Origin: Sinomicrobium kalidii
Lineage (GTDB): Bacteria; Bacteroidota; Bacteroidia; Flavobacteriales; Flavobacteriaceae
Assembly: GCF_021183825.1 (NCBI RefSeq)
Contig: NZ_CP089211.1
Span: 3,087,501-3,151,500, forward strand
Length of the DNA stretch: 64,000 nt
Reading direction: 5' to 3'
Every line of letters begins with the position of its first letter. Position 1 is the stretch's first letter. This document shows, piece by piece, positions 19,799 through 28,671 of this stretch. The position numbers were made by a program, and so were the translations under genes. The notes beneath the pieces are model-generated. The model saw only the letters and a list, made by a program, of their open reading frames with translations. It made no database searches and was not told where the DNA came from.

Positions 19799-19964
19799 AT
19801 TTGCAGTATTCTCAAAAAAATATAACAATAACTTATTTAAAAGTCCTTCCGGATAAATTTTACTAAAAAAAATAATCTTTAAAATAATCGCTATACCGTT
19901 GAAGTATTCGTACACAAATGATATTTTGATATTTTTTTAATTAATTTATTGCTAAAAAATACTT

Positions 19965-20029
19965 CGGAATCGATTGTGTGAATGAAATATTTGTGTATAT
20001 TTACATCATATGTTCATATTGACTATAAG
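19965..20029 (+). promoter_or_regulatory. LacI-type operator and promoter of the first SusC/D unit (site A)
   Basis: Operator CGGAATCGATTGTG at 19965-19978, the most diverged of the five copies. Its ATTG (19973-19976) acts as -33 box, then exactly 19 bases, then the -7 box TATATTTAC at 19996-20004. The sequence from the -7 box to TGACTATAAG (20029) is shared with sites B and C. Transcription should start near 20012, giving a leader of about 75 bases before the ATG at 20089. Confidence 0.75.
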
Positions 20030-20088
20030 TAAAATAATGTTAAATCAGTCATGTGAATATTTTCATCCAAAAACCAATCAGATGTATT

Positions 20089-23000
20089 ATGAGCTTTGAA
20101 ATTTTAGAACACCAGTTTAAGGCCCGGTACGGAATATGCTTTATTGTTTTTGCCCTGTGGGGTATGGCGGTATGGGCACAGGATATTACCGTTTCCGGTA
20201 CGGTTTCCGATGCCAATGGTCCCTTGCCGGGAGCAAGCGTCATCATTCAGGGGACCTCCAACGGAACTACTACGGATTTTGACGGGAACTTTACATTGAA
20301 CAATGTTGCCTCAGATGCTGTCTTGGAAATTAGTTATATAGGATACAGAAAAGAACAGGTGGCCGTAAATGGCCGTACCACTATCAATATTACCCTGGAA
20401 GAAGACCTGGCACAGCTCGATGAGGTTGTCGTGGTAGGTTACGGGACGCAGTCGAGAAGGGTTGTGACCGGGGCCATAGAATCCATAGATTCCGAAGCCA
20501 TGAGCAGCGTTCCTGTTACCACTTCAGAACAGGCCCTTCAGGGAAGGGCGTCCGGGGTTTCCGTAATAAACAGTGGTTCTCCGGGGCAACCTCCGGTTGT
20601 GAGAATACGTGGACTGGGGACCATGAACAATAACGATCCTCTATATGTCATTGACGGGGTGATCGGCGGCAGGCTTGCCGATGTAGACCCCCAGGATATT
20701 CAGTCCATAGAAGTGCTCAAGGATGCCTCCACTACCGCTATTTACGGTTCCAAGGGGTCTAACGGGGTGGTGATGATCACCACCAAGAAAGGAAGAAAGG
20801 GCAAAGTGTCGCTTACGCTGGACAGTTATGTGGGAACCCAGTTCGTGAACGAGAGGCTGGACATTATGAATACGGCACAATACATAGAGTATGCCGAAGC
20901 TTTCGGTCTTCCGGACCGGGTTACCGACCCCCAGTATGCGGATATGCTCAATAACGATACCGACTGGCAGGACGCCATATTCCAGTCAGGCCTCATGCAC
21001 AAACACAATTTTTCTGTTTCCGGGGGCGGAGACAATAGCGATTTCCGGATTTCCGGCGGATTTATAGACCAGGATGGAATATTGCGGAATACAGGATTTA
21101 AAAGGCATAATTTCAGGGCCAACAGCAATTTTACTATTGGAAGGTTAAAGGTTGGCGAGACCGTACAGATCGTTTTCAACAATCAGAATCCGGAGACTGA
21201 AGGCGGTGGCCGGTCCGTCATCCGCCATGCCATTCGTATGGCCCCTTACCTGCCCATTTATAACCCAGACAATCCCGGAGGGTATCAGGGACCCAATTCC
21301 CCTATCGACGGACAGGATGCCGAAAACCCGGTAAGAGTACTCGAACTGGGAGAACGAAGCAATAGATCGGTTAATATTATAGGAGGGCTGTATGCCGAAT
21401 TCGAAATACTGGACGGGCTCGTATTTAAAACCCAGGCCGGGCTGGACTACAGGACATTCAATAATAACAGCTTTGTCCCCTCGTTTAACGACGACAATCT
21501 CGGAGCCACTCATACCCAGGATCATGCGGCCATAACCAAGAACTCCGGTACTTTCAAATCTCTCGTGTACACCAATAGCCTGAACTATAGGACAACTTTT
21601 AATGAAAAGCATCATCTCGAAGTATTGTTACTTGCGGAGAAGCAAACGTCAAAAACCACCAACACCAATACGTCGAGCAGGAATTACATTAGCAATGATG
21701 TGAATGAAATATCCAATACGGATTCCGACATTAGTTCAGAAACTTTTGAATACACCAGGGTAGGTTATCTGGGCCGGATAAATTATGACTTTAATGAAAA
21801 GTATATTTTGGCCGCCTCCATACGGCGTGATGGTTCCTCCCGTTTTGGTCCCAATAACCGATGGGGGAATTTCTACTCCCTGGCGGGGGGCTGGAGGATC
21901 AGCGAAGAAAGTTTTTTTAATGTTCCCGCTGTCGATAATCTTAAATTAAGAGGAAGCTGGGGAACCACCGGGAATGATAATATAGATGATTATGCCTATA
22001 GCACTACCATAAGCCAGGACTTTATTTATCCCATTGCGGGGGAAGGTGCGGTTGGTGCAACACCTTCGGGATTGGCAAACCCTAATGTTAAATGGGAAGA
22101 AACCACCATGACCAATATAGGACTGGACCTGGGGTTGTTGAACAATACCGTAACACTGTCGGCCGAATATTATAGGAATAAAAGTGATGATTTACTTATG
22201 GACAGACCTATTCCGCCTTCTTTGGGAACACATTCCGGAGTTATTACGGAAAATGTGGGATCGGTGGAAACCAGCGGGTTTGAATTTAATTTGGGGTATA
22301 ATGACTATGATGGTGACTTTACCTGGTCGGCCAACCTCAACCTGGGAACCAATACAAATGAAGCACTCGATCTGGGAGGTGTGGACGATATACAGGGTGC
22401 TGACTTTATCGCAGGAATAAATGATAATCTTACCAGAGTAGCGCCGGGTGAAAGCCTGTTCCATTTTTATGGTTTTGAAACAGACGGTGTCTTCCAGAAC
22501 CAGGCCGAAGTGGATGCCCATGCCACCCAGGCCGATGCCGAACCCGGGGATATCCGTATGATTGATCAGAACGGAGACGGGGTGATCGATGATAACGACC
22601 GGGTGAAAATAGGAGATCCTTTCCCTGATCTTACTTTTGGGCTGAATGTCAATGCGGCTTATAAAAATTTTGATTTTAACCTGTTTGTCAGCGGGGCTAC
22701 CGGACAGGATGTGTTCAATACGCTTCTGGTCGATACGGAAGGTATGCTGAGATTGTTCAATGCAGGTACACAGGTACTGGACCGGTGGACGGGCGAAGGG
22801 ACTTCCAACAGCATTCCGAGGGCTGCCGGGGCTACATTGAACACCCGGGCTTCCGACAGGTATGTGGAAGACGGGTCTTATGCCCGGCTGCGGAACATTA
22901 CCCTCGGATATACGCTACCCCGGGAAGTGCTCGGCGGGTATTTCTCCAAGTTCAGGATATATCTCAGCGGACAGAACCTGGTAACACTAACGGGATACTC

Positions 23001-23127
23001 CGGCTATGATCCGGAAGTAGGGGCCTATACCGTAGTAAATCCGACTTCGAATTTTGAAGTGGGGATCGACCGTGGGAATTATCCCCAGCCCAAGTCCCTG
23101 TTCCTCGGTTTACAAGTATCCTTTTAA
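20089..23127 (+). CDS. SusC-like TonB-dependent outer-membrane transporter 1
   Basis: 1012 residues from the ATG at 20089; a GTG 12 codons upstream is in frame but puts an unneeded extension before the signal peptide, which ends at WAQ about residue 31. Then a carboxypeptidase-like carrier domain (VSGTVSDANGPLPGASVIIQ), a TonB-box-like segment (LDEVVVVGYG), the plug (EQALQGRASGVSV, RIRGLGTMNNNDPLYVIDG, VLKDASTTAIYGSKGSNGVV) and a 22-strand barrel finishing with the aromatic-ended strand SLFLGLQVSF. With SusD it imports oligosaccharides across the outer membrane. First gene of the xylan locus under operator site A; the SusD gene follows after 18 bases. Confidence 0.95.
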   Translation: MSFEILEHQFKARYGICFIVFALWGMAVWAQDITVSGTVSDANGPLPGASVIIQGTSNGTTTDFDGNFTLNNVASDAVLEISYIGYRKEQVAVNGRTTINITLEEDLAQLDEVVVVGYGTQSRRVVTGAIESIDSEAMSSVPVTTSEQALQGRASGVSVINSGSPGQPPVVRIRGLGTMNNNDPLYVIDGVIGGRLADVDPQDIQSIEVLKDASTTAIYGSKGSNGVVMITTKKGRKGKVSLTLDSYVGTQFVNERLDIMNTAQYIEYAEAFGLPDRVTDPQYADMLNNDTDWQDAIFQSGLMHKHNFSVSGGGDNSDFRISGGFIDQDGILRNTGFKRHNFRANSNFTIGRLKVGETVQIVFNNQNPETEGGGRSVIRHAIRMAPYLPIYNPDNPGGYQGPNSPIDGQDAENPVRVLELGERSNRSVNIIGGLYAEFEILDGLVFKTQAGLDYRTFNNNSFVPSFNDDNLGATHTQDHAAITKNSGTFKSLVYTNSLNYRTTFNEKHHLEVLLLAEKQTSKTTNTNTSSRNYISNDVNEISNTDSDISSETFEYTRVGYLGRINYDFNEKYILAASIRRDGSSRFGPNNRWGNFYSLAGGWRISEESFFNVPAVDNLKLRGSWGTTGNDNIDDYAYSTTISQDFIYPIAGEGAVGATPSGLANPNVKWEETTMTNIGLDLGLLNNTVTLSAEYYRNKSDDLLMDRPIPPSLGTHSGVITENVGSVETSGFEFNLGYNDYDGDFTWSANLNLGTNTNEALDLGGVDDIQGADFIAGINDNLTRVAPGESLFHFYGFETDGVFQNQAEVDAHATQADAEPGDIRMIDQNGDGVIDDNDRVKIGDPFPDLTFGLNVNAAYKNFDFNLFVSGATGQDVFNTLLVDTEGMLRLFNAGTQVLDRWTGEGTSNSIPRAAGATLNTRASDRYVEDGSYARLRNITLGYTLPREVLGGYFSKFRIYLSGQNLVTLTGYSGYDPEVGAYTVVNPTSNFEVGIDRGNYPQPKSLFLGLQVSF

Positions 23128-23145
23128 TACGAAAAGATCAGTGTC

Positions 23146-24648
23146 ATGAAAATTGCGAAAAAATACAAACAATATACAGCAGCTCTGTTTTTTATAACCC
23201 TTGCGGTTGTAGGTATAGAAGCGTGTAAAACAGACGATCTGGAACTGACGAATCCCAATGAACTATCTCCTGAAACATTTCTTCAGAATGAAGTACAGGT
23301 GCAGTCAGCGGTAAATGCGGCATATGCCAATTTGCAAACCCGGGGATTGTGGGTAAGACATATGTTTTTTATGATGGACAACATGTCTCATGAAAATGCA
23401 GGGAACTCACAGCTTGAAGCCGATAAAAAACAATACCTGGACTTTAGTTTTGATGCCAGTCACGGAGCCATCAGGGCCTATTGGGAAAGCTGTTTCAGGG
23501 GAATTAACAAGGCAAATTATGTCATTGCCAATGCCGAACAGATAGATGCTATTGCCGAAATGTCCGGGGCAACTAAGGCTAAATTTATTGGTGAAGCCAG
23601 GTTTTTACGGGCATTTTATTATTTTCTGTTGGTTACCAGGTTTGGAGACGTACCGCTTATAACAACTATTCCTGAAGACGGGCAGGGCTTTCCGAGAAGT
23701 CCGGCGGAGCAGATTTATCAGGAGGTTATTATCCCGGATTTACAGGAAGCAACTACCGCTTTATTAAGTAAGGATGAAGAACAGCCGGGCAGGGCCACTT
23801 CCGAAGCGGCGTATGCCGTTCTCGGAAAGGTACATTTGTACCGGGAAGAATATACGCTTGCCCGTGATGCCTTCAACGAGATCATGGACGATTTTTCACT
23901 CGCAGCCGATTACGGGGATAACTTCCTCGAAGAGACCGAACACAATGAAGAATCCATACTCGAAATCGAATTTGACGTAGCCCTGGGTCAGGGCAGCAAA
24001 TGGGATTCTGATGTGAGCGGTGCCGGCCAGAACGAAGTGACCTTCCGCGGCCAGGAATACGGCTGGAACGACTGGTTTAACGTATATCCTTCCGACGACC
24101 TGCTGGATGAATACGAAGAGGACGATCCGCGGTATACGGCAAGTTTTTACGCTAATGACGACCTGTTCAACAACGGGCAGGATACCGTGGCCATTCCTTC
24201 GGGAAGAAGGGCAGCCTGGAAAAAATACCAGAATTATTACAAAAGGGAGCACGAAAATACCGATTCAGGTATTAACTTTAGGGTCATCCGCTATGCAGAT
24301 GTGCTACTGATGATGGCCGAAATAGAAAACGAACTGGGCAATATCCCGCAGGCCGTGGATTACCTGAACCAGGTACGTGACAGGGTGGGAATGCCGAACT
24401 ACGGCACCCCGGAGATGGATACCATGTATCCGGTTTCCACACAGCAGGAGGTCTTCAATGCCATAGTACACGAACGCAAAGTGGAACTGGCCGGGGAACA
24501 GGTGCGTTTTCCCGACCTGGTACGATGGGGTATGGGAGACCAGATACCCAATTTTGAAGTAGGCAAACATGAAGTGTTCCCGATTCCGCTGGCCGAGATT
24601 ACGGCCAATGCAAGCATTTCCCAGGCCGACCAGAACAACGGATATTAA
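23146..24648 (+). CDS. SusD-like surface glycan-binding lipoprotein 1
   Basis: 500 residues, lipoprotein with the lipid cysteine at residue 27 (GIEACKTDD). The SusD fold is clear: TPR-like helices at the N-terminus (NPNELSPETFLQNE, AKFIGEARFLRAFYYFLLVTRFGDVPL) and the RagB/SusD C-terminal part (VIRYADVLLMMAEIENELG, YLNQVRDRVGM, VHERKVELAGEQVRFPDLVRW). It acts as the lid over its SusC partner and captures the oligosaccharide at the surface. Start 18 bases after SusC1, so cotranscribed. The hairpin at 24682 follows before the third gene. Confidence 0.95.
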   Translation: MKIAKKYKQYTAALFFITLAVVGIEACKTDDLELTNPNELSPETFLQNEVQVQSAVNAAYANLQTRGLWVRHMFFMMDNMSHENAGNSQLEADKKQYLDFSFDASHGAIRAYWESCFRGINKANYVIANAEQIDAIAEMSGATKAKFIGEARFLRAFYYFLLVTRFGDVPLITTIPEDGQGFPRSPAEQIYQEVIIPDLQEATTALLSKDEEQPGRATSEAAYAVLGKVHLYREEYTLARDAFNEIMDDFSLAADYGDNFLEETEHNEESILEIEFDVALGQGSKWDSDVSGAGQNEVTFRGQEYGWNDWFNVYPSDDLLDEYEEDDPRYTASFYANDDLFNNGQDTVAIPSGRRAAWKKYQNYYKREHENTDSGINFRVIRYADVLLMMAEIENELGNIPQAVDYLNQVRDRVGMPNYGTPEMDTMYPVSTQQEVFNAIVHERKVELAGEQVRFPDLVRWGMGDQIPNFEVGKHEVFPIPLAEITANASISQADQNNGY

Positions 24649-24681
24649 CAAAAATAAGGTCTATCTGTTTGTTACCCTGAG

Positions 24682-24720
24682 ATGCCCTGACAGTTGCGTT
24701 TATAAGCACGGTCGGGGCAT
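24682..24720 (+). other. Intercistronic hairpin between SusD1 and the FG-GAP lipoprotein
   Basis: Ten-base arms ATGCCCTGAC (24682-24691) and GTCGGGGCAT (24711-24720) pair with one G-T pair around a 19-base loop. No T-run follows, so it is more likely an mRNA stabiliser or partial processing site than a terminator. Confidence 0.45.
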
Positions 24721-24741
24721 ACCTTATAATTGATAAGAAGT

Positions 24742-27700
24742 ATGAATACGAAAATCTCCGCAATAATAATCATTGCAACCGTACTGTTTTCGTGCAGGGG
24801 CAATCGTAATGACACGGGTACTGCAGAAGAAAATACGGGGATCTTTCAAATGCTGGAAACCCACCGTAGCGGGATTCGTTTTCAAAATACCCTTACGGAA
24901 AATGATTCGATCAATTACTTTACGTATTCCTATATCTATATGGGAGGAGGTATTGCAGCCGGAGATATCAATAATGACGGCTTAACAGATCTGTATTTTA
25001 CAGGGAACCAGGTAGCCAACAAACTCTACCTGAACAAGGGCAACCTGGAATTTGGGGATATCACCGAAAAGGCCGGAGTCGCCGGAGACAACAGGTGGTA
25101 CACCGGGGTAGCCATGGCCGATGTTAACGGAGACGGTTTCCTGGACATTTATTGCAGCGTGGCCGGAATGTCCGGAAACAAAAAGAACCAGTTATTTATC
25201 AATAACGGGGATGGTACATTCACGGAAAAAGCGGAAACATACGGCTTGGCCGACAAAGGCAACAGTGTGCAGGCCACCTTTTTCGATTTTGATAAGGACG
25301 GCGATCTTGATGTTTACATTGCCAATTATCCCCCTACCAGATTCAATGCCCCCAACTTTTATTATGTCTATAAGATGAACAATGTGCAGGATATGGAGTC
25401 GGATCACCTGTACAGGAATGACGGGGATACCTTTACCGATGTTACCGATAAAGCGGGACTGCGCAGTTTTGGCCTTACGCTGGGAGTTACGGCGGGAGAT
25501 CTGAATAACGACTCCTGGCCCGATCTTTATGTCTCCAACGATTTCAATTCACCCGATTTCCTTTGGCTGAATAACGGGGACGGTACGTTCAGGGAAGTGG
25601 TCAAACAGGCTACCGGGCATACCTCCTATTACGGTATGGGGGTGGACATTGCAGATTATAACAACGACGGTAATCTCGATGTTTACCAGGTGGATATGGA
25701 AATGGTAGGCAACAGGCGTAAAAAGACCAATATGGGTGAAGTAACCCCCGAACAGTTCCAAAGTACGGTAAATTCGGGCCTGCATTACCAGTATGTGCAA
25801 AACAGCCTGCAACTCCATTCCGGAATGGTGGACAATGACGGGGTTCCGTTTTTTTCCGAAGTATCTGCCCTGGCCGGGGTTTCGGCAACCGACTGGAGCT
25901 GGGCACCGCTCTTTGCCGATTTTGACAACGACGGATACAAGGACATATTCGTCTCCAACGGGACCCGGAGGGAAATCAATAACAATGATTATTTCAATAC
26001 CCTGGAAGAAGCCATTACAACTGATAACCTGTTGGAAATGAGCAGGAATATGCCCTCCGAAAAAATGGACAATTTTCTTTTCCGCAACAAAGGCGACCTT
26101 TCTTTCGAAAAAGCCAATGAACATTGGGGAATTTCATATAAAGGCTTTTCCAACGGGGCCGTTTATGCCGACCTTGACAATGACGGCGATCTGGAGATCG
26201 TAACCAATAACATAGATGACTACGCAACCGTATTTGAGAACCGGAGTTCAGCGCTTCACAATTTTATCACCGTAAAACTCAGGGGAACGGAAAACAATCC
26301 CTTTGGTCTCGGGGCAAGAGTATATGTTACTGATGAGCCACAGGAAAAATTTACACTGAGTGCCTGGGGTAACGGGGGGGACGTTATGTACAGCAACAGG
26401 GTCAATGCCCAGATGCAGGAACTTACCCTCACGCGGGGGTTCCAGTCTTCCGTGGCCCCGGAACTCCATTTTGGTGTGGGCCGGAAAGATACGGTCCATC
26501 AGGTAAAAGTAGTATGGCCCGACGGGAAGATACAGGAACTGGCTGATGTGAAAACCAATCGGATACTTACTTTGGATTACAAAGATGCCGGGGAAAATGC
26601 AGAAGAAGACCACCCGGAAAATATCCCGTTGTTCAGGGCATTGCAGGACAGTATTATAGTGCGGTACAGGCATACCGAAAACGAATATGATGATTTTAAA
26701 AAAGAGCCGTTGCTACCTCATAAAACCTCCGCATTAGGGCCCGGAATAGCCGTAGGTGACCTGAACGGGGATAATCTGGACGATTTTGTCGTCGGAGGGG
26801 CCTCCGGTAATCCGCCGGGAATCTTTTTTCAGACAGAAAACGGCTTTGAAAAACAGGATATGGAGATCTTCCGGACCGACAGGAAACATGAAGACCTGGG
26901 CATTGCCATTTTTGACGCGAATAATGACGGTTATAACGATATTTATATAGTGAGCGGAGGGAACGAATTTACACCGGATTCCCCCATGTTGCAGGACAGG
27001 TTGTATATCAACAACGGAAAAGGTGGTTTTGTAAAGGATAAAAACGCATTGCCCGAAATGCTGACCAGCGGCTCCCGGGTCTATCCTTTCGATTTTGACA
27101 ATGACGGCCGGGAAGACCTTCTTGTGCTGGGCAGGCTGGTCCCCGGAAATTATCCTTTGCCTGCAAAGAGCTATCTTTTGAAAAATACGGGTGAAAAAGG
27201 GAAAACAGAATTTAAGGATGTTACAACCCAGGTGATCCCGGGCTTTGAAGCACTCGGTATGGCTACCGATGCCTGTATTACCGATTTTGACCGGGACGGA
27301 TGGCCGGATATTGTGGTGGTGGGCGAGTGGATGCCCATACAAGTGTTCCGGAATGATCGGGCTGAATTTACTGATGTTTCCGAAGATGCGGGACTGGAAA
27401 ATACCCGTGGGTGGTGGGGAAGTATTGCAGAAGGAGATTTTGACAACGACGGCGATACGGATTATATAGCGGGCAACCTCGGACAGAATTATAAATACAA
27501 GGCAGAAGAGAATAATCCTTTCGACATTTATTACGATGACTTTGACGGAAACGGCAAAAAGGACATTGTGCTGGGATACTATGAGAATGGGATACAATAT
27601 CCGTTAAAGGGAAGGGAACGCTCCATACGGCAAGTTCCCGGGATCAGGAAACAATTTCCGGATTACAGGTCTTTTGCCGAAGCCACCCTGGAGGATATTT

Positions 27701-28113
27701 ATACGGCAAAAAAACTTAAAAATGCTTTGCATTACCGGGTAACATCATTTTCCAGCGTATACCTCGAAAACCGTGACGGGAAATTCTTGATACATCAACT
27801 GCCCCGTGAAGCACAAATATCGGCTGTTAACCGTATCCTGCCCGGAGATTTTGATAAAGACGGTAACCGGGATGCCATTATCGCCGGAAACCTGTTCGGG
27901 TCGGAAGCGGAAGTCCCGCGCAATGATGCGGGTTTTGGTTACTATTTAAAAGGGGATGGTAAGGGAAACTTCACCCCGGTACCTCCCGCTGCAAGCGGTC
28001 TTTTTGTCCGTGGCGATGTCAAGGATATGGCCGTATTGAAATACAAAGGAAAACAGCTCCTTGTCTTTGCCGGAAATAACGATTATCTGCATTACGTTTA
28101 CCTTCCGGATTAA
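24742..28113 (+). CDS. FG-GAP/VCBS-repeat lipoprotein with ASPIC/UnbV domain
   Basis: 1123 residues from the ATG at 24742, lipid cysteine at residue 18 (LFSCRGN). At least eight calcium-binding FG-GAP/VCBS repeats of the form DxNxDGxxD are visible (AGDINNDGLTDLYF, MADVNGDGFLDIYC, FFDFDKDGDLDVYI, IADYNNDGNLDVYQ, FADFDNDGYKDIFVS, AVGDLNGDNLDDFVVGG and others), giving beta-propellers; between them lies an ASPIC/UnbV segment (HNFITVKLRGTENNPFGLGA). Such proteins often accompany SusC/SusD pairs in Bacteroidota and are thought to be extra surface binding proteins; no catalytic function is established. Third gene of the operon under site A. No strong terminator is seen after it. Confidence 0.88.
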   Translation: MNTKISAIIIIATVLFSCRGNRNDTGTAEENTGIFQMLETHRSGIRFQNTLTENDSINYFTYSYIYMGGGIAAGDINNDGLTDLYFTGNQVANKLYLNKGNLEFGDITEKAGVAGDNRWYTGVAMADVNGDGFLDIYCSVAGMSGNKKNQLFINNGDGTFTEKAETYGLADKGNSVQATFFDFDKDGDLDVYIANYPPTRFNAPNFYYVYKMNNVQDMESDHLYRNDGDTFTDVTDKAGLRSFGLTLGVTAGDLNNDSWPDLYVSNDFNSPDFLWLNNGDGTFREVVKQATGHTSYYGMGVDIADYNNDGNLDVYQVDMEMVGNRRKKTNMGEVTPEQFQSTVNSGLHYQYVQNSLQLHSGMVDNDGVPFFSEVSALAGVSATDWSWAPLFADFDNDGYKDIFVSNGTRREINNNDYFNTLEEAITTDNLLEMSRNMPSEKMDNFLFRNKGDLSFEKANEHWGISYKGFSNGAVYADLDNDGDLEIVTNNIDDYATVFENRSSALHNFITVKLRGTENNPFGLGARVYVTDEPQEKFTLSAWGNGGDVMYSNRVNAQMQELTLTRGFQSSVAPELHFGVGRKDTVHQVKVVWPDGKIQELADVKTNRILTLDYKDAGENAEEDHPENIPLFRALQDSIIVRYRHTENEYDDFKKEPLLPHKTSALGPGIAVGDLNGDNLDDFVVGGASGNPPGIFFQTENGFEKQDMEIFRTDRKHEDLGIAIFDANNDGYNDIYIVSGGNEFTPDSPMLQDRLYINNGKGGFVKDKNALPEMLTSGSRVYPFDFDNDGREDLLVLGRLVPGNYPLPAKSYLLKNTGEKGKTEFKDVTTQVIPGFEALGMATDACITDFDRDGWPDIVVVGEWMPIQVFRNDRAEFTDVSEDAGLENTRGWWGSIAEGDFDNDGDTDYIAGNLGQNYKYKAEENNPFDIYYDDFDGNGKKDIVLGYYENGIQYPLKGRERSIRQVPGIRKQFPDYRSFAEATLEDIYTAKKLKNALHYRVTSFSSVYLENRDGKFLIHQLPREAQISAVNRILPGDFDKDGNRDAIIAGNLFGSEAEVPRNDAGFGYYLKGDGKGNFTPVPPAASGLFVRGDVKDMAVLKYKGKQLLVFAGNNDYLHYVYLPD

Positions 28114-28305
28114 AGGAGATCCCCATTCCGGGCGCTCCGTATTCATTTGCTTTTCCGGTTTTCTTACACCGTGTTGCCGGACTGTTTCACTATATTACAG
28201 GATCTTCAAAATGTGACATCGGCAAATAACCGGTATTTAATTATCTGAATAAAAAAATAAAGGGCCGATATTTCGTATTCTATTGTTTTTTTAACAAAAA
28301 ATATT

Positions 28306-28370
28306 ACGCAACCGATTGCGTCAATAAGATATTTGTGTATATTTACACATATGTTCTTAATGACTATAAG
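28306..28370 (+). promoter_or_regulatory. LacI-type operator and promoter of the second SusC/D unit (site B)
   Basis: ACGCAACCGATTGCGT at 28306-28321 is the best copy: a 16-base palindrome broken only at the centre. Its ATTG (28315-28318) is the -33 box, 19 bases ahead of TATATTTAC (28338-28346). The downstream block to TGACTATAAG (28370) matches sites A and C. A second core CAATCGGT lies in reverse orientation at about 28387-28394. Transcription should begin near 28354. Confidence 0.85.
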
Positions 28371-28671
28371 TGAACGATGTTAAAACAATCGGTAGAAATC
28401 GTCATACAGAACCAACCGAACCATTTATGAATATTAATTGCGCATTATGAATACAGACACATCGGGCGGGGCAGCCCTCAACATCACCGTTTAACTGCGT
28501 CAACACGAAACCTCAGAATAAAAATACAGACAGGACCAGGGCAATTCAGGGAGGTATGGGTGTATATCTTTAAAAATTGGCCGGTCTGCCTATAAACCCC
28601 ATTTCTTCAATAAACACACCATATACCGGTGTGTGATTAGATAAACTCAATTTAAATTAAAATCAGACAAA
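28371..28671 (+). other. Long 5' leader of the second SusC gene
   Basis: About 320 bases separate the predicted transcription start from the ATG at 28672. No gene is seen. There is a 15-codon frame at 28447 and a short hairpin (CACACC/GGTGTG, 28615-28633) 38 bases before the start codon. Site A by contrast has a leader of only about 75 bases. The region could host regulation at RNA level, but nothing proves it. Confidence 0.35.

Noticed and set aside
20053..20088. GTG start for SusC1
   Set aside because: The ATG at 20089 puts the signal peptide in the usual place; the extra 12 residues have no counterpart in the family.
19744..20088. Riboswitch ahead of SusC1
   Set aside because: The gap is explained by a terminator and the operator/promoter module; no riboswitch-type fold was recognised.
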